Shown piece after piece: positions 1 to 10,500 of a DNA stretch of 64,000 nucleotides. Both the position numbers and the translations under genes were made by a program. The notes beneath the pieces were generated by a model. That model saw only the letters and a program-made list of their open reading frames with translations, made no database searches and had not been told where the DNA came from. The DNA comes from JBGPTK01 sp963797765 (GTDB lineage Bacteria > Acidobacteriota > Terriglobia > Acidiferrales > UBA7541): contig CAWCQU010000003.1 in the NCBI GenBank assembly GCA_963797765.1, forward strand, positions 1,426,001 to 1,490,000, given 5' to 3'. How positions within the stretch are numbered: position 1 is the first letter of the stretch; every line of letters starts with the position of its first letter.

Positions 1-49
1 CCGCGAGAACGATTCCAAAAACACACACGCGAATCAAAATGCGTTTCAT
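1..49 (-). CDS. 5' end of a secreted or membrane protein gene, cut by the window edge
   Basis: Only the first 16 codons are visible, reading MKRILIRVCVFGIVLA, which has the basic N-terminus and hydrophobic core of a signal peptide. A GGAGGGG ribosome-binding site lies about five bases before the ATG at 49, and a near-consensus promoter sits upstream at 110-137 on the same strand. The product cannot be identified because the rest lies outside the window. Confidence 0.55.
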   Translation of the reverse strand, partial: MKRILIRVCVFGIVLA

Positions 50-109
50 GATCACCCCTCCCCGCCAGAAGATAAGTGCTATTAGAAGAATAGCATCCGG
101 CCTTTCGCG

Positions 110-137
110 ACTATAGCTCTACACTTTAAGCTGTCAA
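110..137 (-). promoter_or_regulatory. sigma-70-type promoter for the gene at the left edge
   Basis: Read on the minus strand there is a perfect TTGACA -35 box (137-132), a 16-base spacer and a TATAGT -10 box (115-110). The predicted start is near 103, giving a leader of about 54 bases to the ATG at 49. Nothing else is visible between here and the reductase gene at 361. Confidence 0.6.
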
Positions 138-360
138 GTTTTTTCGCCAGACGCTGACTGCGGCTCAATATTTGCGACTCCTGCATCTTTCACAACCAGA
201 CTCTCGGCCGGCAACTCGCTCGCCTCCTCGATACCGCATCGCGGCGTCCTCCTGTCTAAAACAACTCCGGTTTACAAAATTCCACAGCAAGGTATGATGC
301 ACTGCGCAAAAATCATGGACGCTCGATGGAAATTTTCGTGAGCGGAAAGCCGGGATCAAC

Positions 361-1056
361 ATGGATCGCACGATCGCAGTCATCGGTGGAACGGGACCGG
401 AAGGAATGGGGCTCGCGCTTCGATGGGCTCGCGCTGGTGAAAATGTCGTAATCGGATCGCGTGATCCGCAGCGCGCCACAGAAGTAGCGGCGCAACTCGC
501 CTCGCGAGCCGGAGAAAACGCGCGAATTCGAGGAATGGAGAACGCCGAAGCCGTGGCCGTCGCGGAAATCGTCGTCCTTACGGTTCCCTTCTCTGGCCAG
601 GCCGCTCTGCTTAAAAAATTGAAGGCTTCTTTTCGTCCCGGATCGATCCTGATAGACACCACAGTTCCCTTGGCCGCAAGCATCGGCGGATCACCCGCGA
701 AAACATTGGGCGTGTGGCAGGGCTCGGCAGCTCAGCAGGCCGCCGAGCTTGCTCCTAAAGAAGTGGCTGTCGCCGCAGCATTTCATAACATTTCGGCCGA
801 GCTTTTAAATAGCGAAGGATCTGTGGAATGCGACGCTATCATTTGTACCGACGATGAACGAGCCCGAGCCGCCGCTTCAGAATTGGCTGAAAAAATTCCC
901 GGGGTTCGTGCGATCAACGGCGGCCGGCTGGAAAATGCGCGGATCGTGGAATCGATCACGGCGCTCTTTATTACCATCAACCAGAAATATAAGGTCCACA
1001 CGGTCGGCCTGCGTCTTACCGGCCTGCCGCTTTCCGCTCCTCCACATTCACTGTAA
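361..1056 (+). CDS. npdG: NADPH-dependent F420 reductase (Fno/NpdG family)
   Basis: Transfers hydride between NADPH and coenzyme F420 in the cytoplasm. The 231-residue protein opens with a Rossmann dinucleotide-binding segment (AVIGGTGPEGMG, residues 6-17) followed by VVIGSRDP, the NADP-phosphate-binding stretch typical of F420:NADPH oxidoreductases. Its length is normal for the family. It converges on cofC and overlaps the 3' end of that gene by about 41 bases. The four F420 biosynthesis genes next door on the opposite strand strongly support the F420 call over an unrelated NADP reductase. The start at 361 is the first plausible ATG; its ribosome-binding site is weak. Confidence 0.85.
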   Translation: MDRTIAVIGGTGPEGMGLALRWARAGENVVIGSRDPQRATEVAAQLASRAGENARIRGMENAEAVAVAEIVVLTVPFSGQAALLKKLKASFRPGSILIDTTVPLAASIGGSPAKTLGVWQGSAAQQAAELAPKEVAVAAAFHNISAELLNSEGSVECDAIICTDDERARAAASELAEKIPGVRAINGGRLENARIVESITALFITINQKYKVHTVGLRLTGLPLSAPPHSL

Positions 1057-1744
1057 GCCTGTCACTGTGAGCTTCGCTCGCTCGTGCGGCTGCCTGCAAG
1101 GAAGTCGCCAGTCCGTGCTCGGTTAACCAATCGCGGGTCAGCGAGGGCCTTAATTCGCGCGCCCGCAGCACGTTCACGTCCACCAGTTCGTCGATATCAA
1201 TTTCGATTCCTGGAAGTCGCAGCACCCTGGTCTCCGCTCCGCATCGCGAAGCTTCGATCAAATGTTTCGTGAAACTGCCAGGTCCAAAGCGAGATGGAAA
1301 CAGCGTTGGAGGCGTGCGAAGCAGAGCGTTCGTTCCGGTCCCGTCGAAGGAAGGAACGATTACAGCCGCGGGAGCCGCCGGAGCGTCTTCGAAAACCGTT
1401 TCAATATCTCTGGCCTCGATCAGAGGCAAATCAACCGGCACTCTCAACAAGACATCGACACCCCGGTCCGCGCACCAGCGAGACGCGAAATCCACGGAAT
1501 CGCTCTCCGAAATCTGATGTGACTCTGGAATGATTTCCCAGCCCAGTTCACGAGCACGTTCCAGCACCCGCTCCTCGGTGCTGACCACAAATATTGAATC
1601 GATTCCACGGACCTTTTCAGCCACTTTGAAAAAGTCTTGCCACAAGGCGTCCGCGAGCTGAAACCGGTCTTCAGGGGAGAAGTATGCGGCCAATCGCTGT
1701 TTGGCCTTCGAAAGTTCCTTCACCGGAATGAGCAGAGCTTTCAT
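1016..1744 (-). CDS. cofC: CofC/FbiD-type guanylyltransferase of F420 biosynthesis
   Basis: Activates a three-carbon phospho acid (2-phospholactate, phosphoenolpyruvate or 3-phosphoglycerate, depending on lineage) with GTP to give the side-chain donor used by CofD. The 242-residue protein starts MKALLIPVKELSKAKQRL, the family's MobA-like N-terminus. It has the DLPL metal-site region near residue 123, a GTNALL segment and FGPGSFTKH, all typical of CofC. Which substrate is used cannot be read from sequence. It is the last gene of the cofGHDC run, 97 bases after cofD, and the extra C-terminal 30 residues overlap the convergent reductase gene. Confidence 0.85.
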   Translation of the reverse strand: MKALLIPVKELSKAKQRLAAYFSPEDRFQLADALWQDFFKVAEKVRGIDSIFVVSTEERVLERARELGWEIIPESHQISESDSVDFASRWCADRGVDVLLRVPVDLPLIEARDIETVFEDAPAAPAAVIVPSFDGTGTNALLRTPPTLFPSRFGPGSFTKHLIEASRCGAETRVLRLPGIEIDIDELVDVNVLRARELRPSLTRDWLTEHGLATSLQAAARASEAHSDRLTVNVEERKAAGR

Positions 1745-1841
1745 ATCTTAGGCTGACTTAACTTCTTTTTTATGTTTGTGTTGAGGGAATTGTGCCGCCA
1801 TGTATGTCCCCTGTGAACCGGGTCTCGGATCGATCACTTCC

Positions 1842-2864
1842 CTACTCACCAAAGCTGTTTCGCCCAAATCGGGCTCTTCTTCGTGCCATTATCTCCCTTT
1901 TACCACGTTTTATCGCTTTTTGCACCAGCCCACCACCCGAATACAGGCGCAGAATCTGCCGAGCCAAACCGGTCTTTTCGGACAAATTGGTCATCACCGT
2001 CGGGCCGCTAACTACCCGAACTCCCAAGTGCACGATATCGCCCGATTGCTGCTCATCGGCACGATCGATAATCATCGTTCCGCAAAACTCCCGATAGAGT
2101 TCTGCCACGCCTAAAGCCGACACATCCATGCCCATCTGCCTCATCATCCGATCGGAAGGGCCCTTCAATGACTTGCCGCCAACAATCGGACAGACAGCCA
2201 CGACCGCTTCTCGCCGGGCCCGCAATAAATCGCGAATACCCCTAACCGCAAGAATCGGACCGATGCTGATCACCGGATTGCTGGGACAAATCACGATTCC
2301 ATCCGCCCTTCGCAAGCATTCGAGCACTCCCGGCGCAGCCTTCGCTTCTTTGCTGCCTTCAAACCGGATATTGCGTACAACGGGTCTTGCTCGCAGCTTT
2401 ACCAGATACTCTTGGAACTGCAACCACTCGCGATGAGTTTCAATCATTGTTCGCACCGGCTGATCGCTCATCGGCAAAATTCTAGACTTCACGCCAAGCG
2501 CGCGCCGGATCGAATCAGCCACTTCGGAGAGAGTCGCCCCTCGCCGGAGCCGGTCGGTGCGATAAATGTGAGTGGCCAGATCCCGGTCGCCCAAATTAAA
2601 CCATTTCGGGCATCCATAAACGGACAGGCGTTCAAGCGAGTTAAAAGTTTCGTTGACGTACCCCCATCCAGTCGCAGGATTCACCACTCCGGCCAATGTA
2701 TAGGTAACGATGTCCAGGTCCGGAGAGATTTCCAATCCATGCAGCGAGAGATCGTCCCCCGTATTTACAATCACGGTTAGGTTGCGTGGATTTGTTGCAT
2801 GCGCAAGCCCCAGCAGAAGCTTCGAAGCCCCCACCCCGCCAGCCAGCGCGACAATCCGCATCAA
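1842..2864 (-). CDS. cofD: CofD-type phospho-acid transferase (makes F420-0 or its dehydro form)
   Basis: Transfers the CofC-activated moiety to the chromophore Fo. The 340-residue protein begins MMRIVALAGGVGASKLLLGL, the conserved GGVGASK nucleotide-binding start, followed by VNTGDDLSLHGLEISPDLD and WFNLGDRDLATH, which are hallmarks of the LPPG:Fo transferase family. Length is somewhat above the usual 310-330 because of a basic tail (KRGKREIMARRRARF). Its ATG overlaps the cofH stop in an ATGA arrangement, so the two are probably translationally coupled. Intact, and confidently assigned. Confidence 0.92.
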   Translation of the reverse strand: MMRIVALAGGVGASKLLLGLAHATNPRNLTVIVNTGDDLSLHGLEISPDLDIVTYTLAGVVNPATGWGYVNETFNSLERLSVYGCPKWFNLGDRDLATHIYRTDRLRRGATLSEVADSIRRALGVKSRILPMSDQPVRTMIETHREWLQFQEYLVKLRARPVVRNIRFEGSKEAKAAPGVLECLRRADGIVICPSNPVISIGPILAVRGIRDLLRARREAVVAVCPIVGGKSLKGPSDRMMRQMGMDVSALGVAELYREFCGTMIIDRADEQQSGDIVHLGVRVVSGPTVMTNLSEKTGLARQILRLYSGGGLVQKAIKRGKREIMARRRARFGRNSFGE

Positions 2865-4135
2865 TAACCGGTGCCGGCTGCGCTTGCAGCAGATGCTTTG
2901 GGAGCAAGTACGGATCGTGCTGGTAAATTGGATTCCGCAGAATCGGAATTTTCGAACGTACGAAGAATCTTATAAGTAGTCGAGCGTTCCGCGGGAGTCC
3001 GGCCGATGGACCAAATCAAGTTGCGAAACTCCTCAGGAGAAACGTATTCGCCGAATGTCGCTCCCGCCGCCTTGGAGATGCTTTCTTCCATCAGCGTCCC
3101 GCTAAAATCGTTGGCCCCTGCTTCCAGGCACGCCAGCGACCCTTCGAATCCAAGCTTGACCCAGGAAACTTGAATATTGCGAATGTAGCCATTCAGCAGC
3201 ACGCGCGCCAGCGCATGGACGATCAGGTTCTCCCGAATCGAACATCCCGGCCGCGCTTCTCCGATCTGATAAATACGCGTCTTTGAATGAATAAATCCCA
3301 GAGGCACAAATTCCGTGAAGCCTCCGGTCTCTTCCTGGATGCCGCGCAACAACAGAATGTGCCGCACCCAATGCTCCGGCCGCTCCACGTGCCCGTACAT
3401 CATCGTCGAAGTGGTGGGAATTCCCAATTCATGCGCAGTTCGGATGATTTCCACCCACTGCGCCACTTTCAATTTATTCGGACTCAGCAAATCTCGAACA
3501 CTGTCGTCCAAAATTTCCGCCGCGGTCCCTGGGATGCTCCCCAATCCCGCGTCCTTCAACATCAATAGATATTCGCGAAGAGGCATTCCCGTTTTCTCGA
3601 GCGCGTAGGCAATTTCCATCGGAGAAAACGCGTGGCAGTGCATCCTGGGCAATTCAGACTTTATAGCGCGCAGCAAATCCCGGTAATAGTAGCCGTCTAA
3701 ATCCCGCGGCAGTCCGCCTTGAATGCAAACTTCCGTCGCTCCGTGGTCCGCCGCCTCCTTCACTTTTGCCACCAGTTTTTCGTTCGAGTGGAAATAGGCG
3801 TCGGTTGCGTGCGGTCCTCGGCTGAATCCACAAAACGCGCAGCCCACGATGCACACGTTTGTAAAATTCAAATTTCGGTTGACCACGTAAGTAATCACGT
3901 CGCCCACCGCGCGCCGCCGCAATTCATCGGCCACCTTCACCAGCGCGAGCAAGTCGTCGCCATCCACTTCGGCCAGGCGCATGCCGTCTTCGAATTCCAG
4001 GCGCTTGCCGTCCAGCGCATTTCCTAAGGCGCTCGCTACCGGCGGACTCGCCTTTCTTAGCGCGCCCTCCCACGATAATTCGCGCAACACACTCGTGATT
4101 TCGCCTACATTTTCAATTGTTGAAGGCCTGTGCAT
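2861..4135 (-). CDS. cofH: Fo synthase subunit 2 (CofH), radical SAM
   Basis: Couples tyrosine with the ribityl-uracil intermediate in the first half of Fo formation. The radical SAM cluster motif CIVGCAFC places cysteines at about residues 95, 99 and 102. It is followed by EVCIQGG and HAFSPMEI, typical of CofH/MqnC-like enzymes. A longer reading frame runs back to 4249, but the ATG at 4135 has AAGGA five bases upstream and overlaps the cofG end by 23 bases, so I chose it (424 residues). The C-terminal 30 residues are an Ala/Ser-rich tail. MqnC is the main alternative, but adjacent cofG and cofD argue for CofH. Confidence 0.9.
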   Translation of the reverse strand: MHRPSTIENVGEITSVLRELSWEGALRKASPPVASALGNALDGKRLEFEDGMRLAEVDGDDLLALVKVADELRRRAVGDVITYVVNRNLNFTNVCIVGCAFCGFSRGPHATDAYFHSNEKLVAKVKEAADHGATEVCIQGGLPRDLDGYYYRDLLRAIKSELPRMHCHAFSPMEIAYALEKTGMPLREYLLMLKDAGLGSIPGTAAEILDDSVRDLLSPNKLKVAQWVEIIRTAHELGIPTTSTMMYGHVERPEHWVRHILLLRGIQEETGGFTEFVPLGFIHSKTRIYQIGEARPGCSIRENLIVHALARVLLNGYIRNIQVSWVKLGFEGSLACLEAGANDFSGTLMEESISKAAGATFGEYVSPEEFRNLIWSIGRTPAERSTTYKILRTFENSDSAESNLPARSVLAPKASAASAAGTGY

Positions 4136-5330
4136 AACCATCCTTGTCCAGCACTCGTTCCAAATGTGGCAGCAAGTTGGGCTCGACAAATCCCGATCGC
4201 CGTGTGAATTCCGGATAAATCGCGAGTCGCTCGCGCAACTCGAATCCACAAGCCTCGGAGTTCTTCCGCAAAAGTGCGATCTCCGGCCAGGCCGCCTCCG
4301 GATTGATGAAGTCGAGTGTCACCGGAGAAATTCCGCCCCAATCGTTGATTCCGCCTTCCAGGAGCCGCGGAAAGTCGGCATAACTCAAATTCGGCGGCGC
4401 TTGCAGATTCATTTCCCCGCCCAAAATCATGCGCGCCACAGCCAGAGTTCGCAACATTTCTTCAAGCGAAGGCTCTTCCATGTTCTCAAATCGCGTTCCC
4501 GGCTTCGCGCGAAAATTCTGTACGATCACTTCCTGGATGTGCCCGTATCGCTCGTGCATCGCGCGGATCGCGAAAAGAGAATCCAGCCGCTCCTCGCGCG
4601 TCTCTCCGATCCCGATCAAAATGCCGGTCGTGAAAGCAAATTTTAGCTTTCCGGCTTCTTCGATGGTTCGCATGCGCAGCGAAGGAACTTTGTCCGGAGC
4701 ATTCCAATGCGCTTCACCGCGCCGCATCAATCGCGCGCTGCTGCTCTCCAGCATCAATCCCACGCTCACGTTGGATTGTTTCAGCCGAACCAGGTCGCTC
4801 GACGCCATCAGCCCCGGATTCGCATGCGGCAGCAGCCCAGTGCGATTCAGCGTCAATTCGCTCATCGCTGCCAAATAGTCAAGGGTGCGCGCATACCCTA
4901 ATTTTCGAAGCTCGTCCGCTGCCTCTGGAAAAAGGCGCTCAGGCTGGTCTCCCAGACTGAACAACGCTTCTTTGCATCCAGCCCGCTTGCCTCGCTCGGC
5001 AAGATCAAGCACTTCGCCCGGAGTCATGTACCGGCCGCCGGGTTCTCCCGGATCGCGGCGAAACGTGCAATACCCGCAATAATCGCGGCAAAGCCGCGTC
5101 AGTGGAATGAAAACTTTCTTCGAATAGCTTACCGTCCGCCCGTGAAATTGATCGCGGATAGAAGACGCCGCCTGCAACAAAGAAGAAAGATCGCAGCGCT
5201 CCATAAGCAAGATCGCGTCGTCTCGCGATATCCCGCCACCCTCTTCGGCCAGTGAGAGAATTGCATCCGCTTTCGAAATTCCAGTCAGGGCCGCCATGCT
5301 TTTAATCCTTACACCCTCGCTCGATTGCAT
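4113..5330 (-). CDS. cofG: Fo synthase subunit 1 (CofG), radical SAM
   Basis: Closes the deazaflavin ring of Fo together with CofH. The 405-residue protein carries a radical SAM motif CRDYCGYC with cysteines at about 81, 85 and 88, then GCKEALFSLGDQPE and the C-terminal segment GGINDWGGISPVTLDFINPE, which is characteristic of CofG. It heads the cofG-cofH-cofD-cofC run and its end overlaps the cofH start, so the Fo synthase is two polypeptides here rather than an actinobacterial FbiC fusion. An isolated TATAAT lies about 55 bases upstream. Confidence 0.92.
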   Translation of the reverse strand: MQSSEGVRIKSMAALTGISKADAILSLAEEGGGISRDDAILLMERCDLSSLLQAASSIRDQFHGRTVSYSKKVFIPLTRLCRDYCGYCTFRRDPGEPGGRYMTPGEVLDLAERGKRAGCKEALFSLGDQPERLFPEAADELRKLGYARTLDYLAAMSELTLNRTGLLPHANPGLMASSDLVRLKQSNVSVGLMLESSSARLMRRGEAHWNAPDKVPSLRMRTIEEAGKLKFAFTTGILIGIGETREERLDSLFAIRAMHERYGHIQEVIVQNFRAKPGTRFENMEEPSLEEMLRTLAVARMILGGEMNLQAPPNLSYADFPRLLEGGINDWGGISPVTLDFINPEAAWPEIALLRKNSEACGFELRERLAIYPEFTRRSGFVEPNLLPHLERVLDKDGYAQAFNN

Positions 5331-5384
5331 TCAACCTGCATATCAGTTGTTCCCATCCGCGGCTATCTCGATGTTCTCGACCCG

Positions 5385-5390
5385 ATTATA
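5385..5390 (-). promoter_or_regulatory. possible -10 box for the cof operon
   Basis: A perfect TATAAT on the minus strand, about 55 bases before the cofG start, in the 145-base gap between cofG and the acyl-CoA synthetase gene. No good -35 box lies 16-18 bases upstream, so this is only suggestive. Confidence 0.35.
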
Positions 5391-5475
5391 ACTGTGCCGC
5401 GCTCGACGGAGGTAAAACTTTCGGAAACAAGAAGTAAAAATCTGAAGACGCTTCAAAATGCCACATGGACGCCCG

Positions 5476-7101
5476 CTATTCCGTTGGCAGCCGGTAATCC
5501 TTGAATAGCTCCCGCAGTTTCAATTTCAGCATTTTTCCCGTCGCCGTCAGCGGTATTTCATCCACGAACACAACGTCGTCGGGAATCCACCACTTCACCA
5601 CCTTGCCCTGGAAAAAACCAAGTAATTCATCGCGGGTCAATTGCGCGCCAGGCTTTCGCACGACAACCAGCAAGGGACGCTCGTCCCACTTCGGATGCCG
5701 GCAAGCAATACAAGCCGCCATGAGCACGGCAGGATGCGCTGCCGCAATCTTCTCGATTTCAATCGACGAAATCCATTCGCCGCCGGATTTGATTACATCC
5801 TTGCTGCGGTCCGTAATCTGCACATAGCCATCCGCATCAATCGTCGCAAAATCTCCAGTCGGAAACCATCCGTCTCGAAGCGCCGAAGAATCCTCGTGAA
5901 AATACCGGTCGATCACCCACGGCCCACGAACCATCAAATCTCCGCGAGCTTTCCCATCCCACGGCAATTCCACTCCCTGCTCGTCCACAACCTTTATATC
6001 CACTCCAAACAACACCCTTCCCTGCCTCTCCAATACCTTGCGCTGCATTTCCACCGGCAATCCCAGATGTTTGCCCAGTAATTTCCCGACCGTACCCGCG
6101 GGAGACATCTCCGTCATTCCCCAGGAATGAGCCACTTCCACGCCCAATTCGTTTAGCGCCTGGATCATTGACGGCGGACAAGCCGCCCCGCCCACCACCG
6201 CGCGTTTGAATGAAGAAAACTTTCCGCCGCTCTTTTGCAAATGCTGCAACATCCCCAGCCACACCGTCGGCACTCCCGCGGAAAACGTCACTCGTTCTTG
6301 TTCCATCAATTCGAAGATCGACTCGCCGTCAAGCTTCGCGCCCGGGAACACCAATTTCGCGCCAACCAGCGGGGACGAATACGGCAATCCCCAGGCATTC
6401 GCATGAAACATGGGGACAATGGGCAGAATCACGTCTTGTTCCGAACATCCAAAACCATCCGGCAGAGCCGTCGCGTAGGAATGCAGCAGAGTGGAACGGT
6501 GCGAATACAACGCACCTTTGGGATTTCCAGTGGTGCCCGACGTATAGCAAAGACTCGATGCCGCATTTTCGTCGAATTCGGGCCATTCATATTGCTCGGA
6601 CTGTGCTTCGAGCAGATCTTCGTAGCAGAGTAGATTCAACTTTGATTCCTGCGGCATGTGCGGACGGTCCGTCATCAGCACCCAGCCCTCCACCTTCGGG
6701 CACTTTGGCACGATGCTTTCGACCAGCGGCAAAAAGCTCAGATCAAAAAATACGTATCGGTCCTCGGCATGATTCACGATGTAAACGATCTGATCCTGGA
6801 ACAGCCTGGGATTTACGGTGTGGCAAACTGCTCCCATCCCCGACACGCCGTAATAAATCTCCAGGTGGCGATATCCGTTCCACGCCAGCGTTCCGATCCG
6901 GTCGCTCATTTCCACGCCCAGCGCTCCGAGCGCATTTGCCAGCTTCTTTGAGCGGCGTTCGCACTCGCGATAGGTGTAGCGATGGATATCGCCCTCGATC
7001 CGCCGCGACACGATTTCGACGCCGCCGTGATAACGCGCGGCATGCTTGATAATCGAAGAGATGAGCAGAGGCATGCTCATCATCTGTCCTCTGATGGCCA
7101 T
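5476..7101 (-). CDS. fatty-acyl-CoA synthetase, AMP-binding family
   Basis: Adenylates a carboxylic acid and loads it on CoA. The 541-residue protein has the AMP-binding signature YTSGTTGNPKGALYSHRS near residue 185, the A5 region SWGMTEMSPAG, the A7 motif GWFPTGDFATID and the A8-A10 C-terminal lid DRSKDVIKSGGEWIS ending in the catalytic lysine region PLTATGKMLKLKLRE. Overall it resembles medium/long-chain acyl-CoA ligases of the AlkK/DmdB type; substrate is not predictable. The frame extends to a GTG at 7122, but the ATG at 7101 has AGGGTG just upstream. It is divergent from the mannosidase gene. Confidence 0.88.
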   Translation of the reverse strand: MAIRGQMMSMPLLISSIIKHAARYHGGVEIVSRRIEGDIHRYTYRECERRSKKLANALGALGVEMSDRIGTLAWNGYRHLEIYYGVSGMGAVCHTVNPRLFQDQIVYIVNHAEDRYVFFDLSFLPLVESIVPKCPKVEGWVLMTDRPHMPQESKLNLLCYEDLLEAQSEQYEWPEFDENAASSLCYTSGTTGNPKGALYSHRSTLLHSYATALPDGFGCSEQDVILPIVPMFHANAWGLPYSSPLVGAKLVFPGAKLDGESIFELMEQERVTFSAGVPTVWLGMLQHLQKSGGKFSSFKRAVVGGAACPPSMIQALNELGVEVAHSWGMTEMSPAGTVGKLLGKHLGLPVEMQRKVLERQGRVLFGVDIKVVDEQGVELPWDGKARGDLMVRGPWVIDRYFHEDSSALRDGWFPTGDFATIDADGYVQITDRSKDVIKSGGEWISSIEIEKIAAAHPAVLMAACIACRHPKWDERPLLVVVRKPGAQLTRDELLGFFQGKVVKWWIPDDVVFVDEIPLTATGKMLKLKLRELFKDYRLPTE

Positions 7102-7122
7102 GGTCACCCTAGTTGGATTCAC

Positions 7123-7541
7123 GCTTCCGATGTTTTTTCAAAAGCAGATACTTTCTTACAGGATTTTGCTGCAAGCGCAAGATAAATCACCAGCGAACCA
7201 TAGTGCGGCCGCGGGCGCTTTCGCTAAAGTCATCTTGCACCGCACACGCCCGTCCCAACTCTAGACCAGCTCTAGAAATGAAGGGGACGGCTTCACTGGT
7301 TGCGGAAAAATCAATCTTGTGGTCATTGCGAGCCCGTTTTGTGGGCGAGGAATCCAGAGATAGCTCCAAATGCTTGAGAAGTGGGGAATTTCTCCATGGC
7401 TCATCTGCAGCGCCATCTTATCACGGTGCAATTCTCGACTTTTTCCTCGAACTGTTCCGCCGCGCCCCTCTCCATTGCCTTGCGGAAAAGGCCCTTCGAA
7501 ATCCGCCGTCGAGTGTAATATACGCGAACGAAACGCCGGTT
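7123..7541. other. 419-base divergent intergenic region
   Basis: Lies between the acyl-CoA synthetase start and the mannosidase start. It is open in the mannosidase frame but has no signal-peptide or domain character, and I see no clear promoter hexamer pair or repeat. It presumably holds both divergent promoters. Confidence 0.4.
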
Positions 7542-10500
7542 ATGGAGTCGACTGTGCCGAAGCGTAAGATGGGCTTCTTAGCTGTTATTTTTGTCGCGCT
7601 GACCTTGTCATTCCTCGGCTCGCCGGATCCTGCATTGGCGCAATCCAATCAACCGCAGCCGAATCCAACTGCGAAAAAAGAATCTCCCGCTCCGGTCCCC
7701 GACCTCACCACTCAGCCTGCTTTGTACGTGGTCGGCTACGCGCATCTCGACACACAATGGCGATGGGAATATCCCCAGGTGATCAACGAATATCTTCTTC
7801 ACACCATGCGCGACAATTTCGAATTATTTCCGAAATATCCACATTACATTTTCAATTTCAGCGGCGCAAATCGCTATCGCATGATGAAGGAATATTACCC
7901 GGCCGATTTCGCAAAGGTGAAAGAGTATGTCGCCGCCGGACGTTGGTTCCCCGCAGGGTCATCGATGGAAGAAAGTGATGTCAATTCGCCGGCCGCTGAA
8001 TCCATCATCCGCCAGGTGCTTTACGGAAACCAATTCTTCCGCCGCGAGTTCGGCAAGGCCAGCGCCGAGTTTATGTTGCCGGATTGTTTCGGCTTTCCCG
8101 CGTCGCTGCCCAACTTGCTCGCTCATGCCGGGATCAAGGGATTTTCCACTCAAAAGTTGACTTGGCACTCCGCCTCATCGGTGGGCGGCCCCGGTTCTGT
8201 GGAAGAAACTCCCGCAGGCATTCCCTTTAATGTTGGTCTGTGGGACGGGCCGGATGGACGCAGCGTACTTGCCGCATTTAATCCTGGCCCCTATGACGGC
8301 GCCGTGTACGACGATCTCTCCGCGGACAAAACCTGGATCAGCCGGGTCCAACGAAACGGAAAAGTCAGCGGACTCTTCACCGACTATCATTACTATGGCA
8401 CGGGCGATATCGGCGGCGCCGCCCGCGAACCTTCCGTGAAATTGCTCGAGGCAATCATCACCCAGAGAACGGGAATCATTCCGCCCCCACGAAACAAGGA
8501 CGAAGAATATAGCGACTATGAAAAGCGGATCGGCTCCTTAACTGGTCCGCAAGTCCGCGTCGGCAACGGCCCTTTGCACGTCGTCTCCTCGACAGCCGAG
8601 CAAATGTTTCTCGATATCTTGAAAACGAATCACACCGCCGCATTGCCTCATTACTCCGGCGACCTTTTGCTGATCGAACATTCCGCCGGATCGCTTACTT
8701 CGCAGGCGTACCACAAACGCTGGAATCGTAAGAATGAACTGTTGGCGGACGCGGCCGAGCGTGCTTCCGTCGCTGCGGCATGGCTCGGCGGCCGCCCTTA
8801 TCCTCAGCAACGTTTGAATGACGCTTGGACGCTCGTGATGGGCGGCCAATTTCATGACATCATGGCCGGCACAGCCACTCCTCAAGCGTACGACTACTCC
8901 TGGAACGATGATGTTCTCGCTCTGAATCAATTCGCCGGAGTCCTTACCAGTGCGGCAAGCGCAGTGGCGTCAGCCCTGGACACGGAAACGAAAGGAATGG
9001 CGGTTGTAGTTTTCAATCCGTTAAACATTGAACGCGAGGATGTGGTGGAAGCGAATGTGAAATTTCCTCGCGGCACTCCGCGAGGAATTCGCGTCGTCGG
9101 GCCAGACGGAAAGGACGTAGCCTCCCAGATCAACGGGGAGCACGACGGCTTTGCAAAGATCTTGTTTCTGGCCAAAGTACCCTCCGTCAGCTTTTCAGTT
9201 TTTGACGTTCAAGCTGTTTCATCGGCGTCTTCCTCCACCTCCTTGAAGGTCACCGATTATTCGATGGAAAACGATCGCTACCGGCTTCAACTGGATCAGA
9301 ATGGCGACGTATCAAGTCTCCACGACAAGTCAATCAACAAAGAACTTCTCCTTTCCCCGTTGCGGTTGGCATTGCAAACGGAAAATCCTCATGACTGGCC
9401 CGCCTGGAATATGGATTGGAAGGACCAGCAGCAGCCTCCGCGCGCGTATGTTCAAGGACCCGCCACGATTCGCGTCGTTGAGAACGGTCCAGTTCGTGTC
9501 GCCGTCGAAATACTTCGCGAGGCCGAAGGTTCGCGATTCATCCAGACCATTCGACTGTCCTCCGGAGATGCAGGAAATCGCGTGGAGATTGCAAATGCGA
9601 TCGACTGGAGGACCGCTTCGACTGCTCTGAAAGCGGTTTTCCCGTTAACCGCCGCGAATCCCGAAGCCACCTACAATTGGGACGCCGGCACTATCCAGCG
9701 CGGCAACAACAATCCCAAGAAATATGAAGTCCCCTCGCACCAATGGTTCGATCTCACCGATCAAAGCGGCGCATACGGCCTCACGGTGCTTTCGGATTGC
9801 AAGTATGGCTCGGATAAGCCGGACGATAATACGCTGCGGCTGACCTTGATCTACACGCCGGGCCTCGGCGGAGGAAACGGAAAAGATTACAGCGATCAAA
9901 CCACGCAAGATTGGGGACATCACGAATTCATTTTCGGCGTCGCCAGCCATGCGGGCGACTGGCGTCAGGAACAAACCGATTGGCAGGCCTTGCGTCTGAA
10001 TCAGCCGCTCATCGCCTTTGAAAGCCCGCGGCATCTTGGCACGTTAGGCAAAAGCTTTTCGCTGCTCCGCGTCAGCAACAGTCGTTTGCGTGTTCTGGCG
10101 CTGAAGAAAGCGGAAGGCTCGGATGAAGTTGTTGTTCGTCTTGTCGAAATGTCCGGCAAGCAGGCTCAAAATGTTCGTCTGACATTCCCGGCTCCAATTG
10201 TTTCGGCGCACGAACTGGATGGCCAGGAGATGGTTCTATCCAACGCCGCATTCGAAAAAGGCGAATTGCTGGCCGATTTCAGTCCCTACCAGCTTCGCAC
10301 CTTCTCCGTAAACTTTTCCGCGCCTTCTTCAAAAATCTCTCCGCCTCGGTGGCAAGCCGTCCCACTTTCTTTTGATCGCAAAGTTGCGAGCACCGATGGC
10401 GCCAAGTCATCCGAAGGCTTCGATCGTGATGCGCGGGCGCTGCCGGCGGAAATGCTGCCCGTCGACATTCCTTACTCCGGAATCCATTTCACTCTGGCGC

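Noticed and set aside
7113..7541. Upstream extension of the mannosidase reading frame
   Set aside because: Open by chance; the ATG at 7542 begins a proper signal peptide and the extension has no protein-like character.
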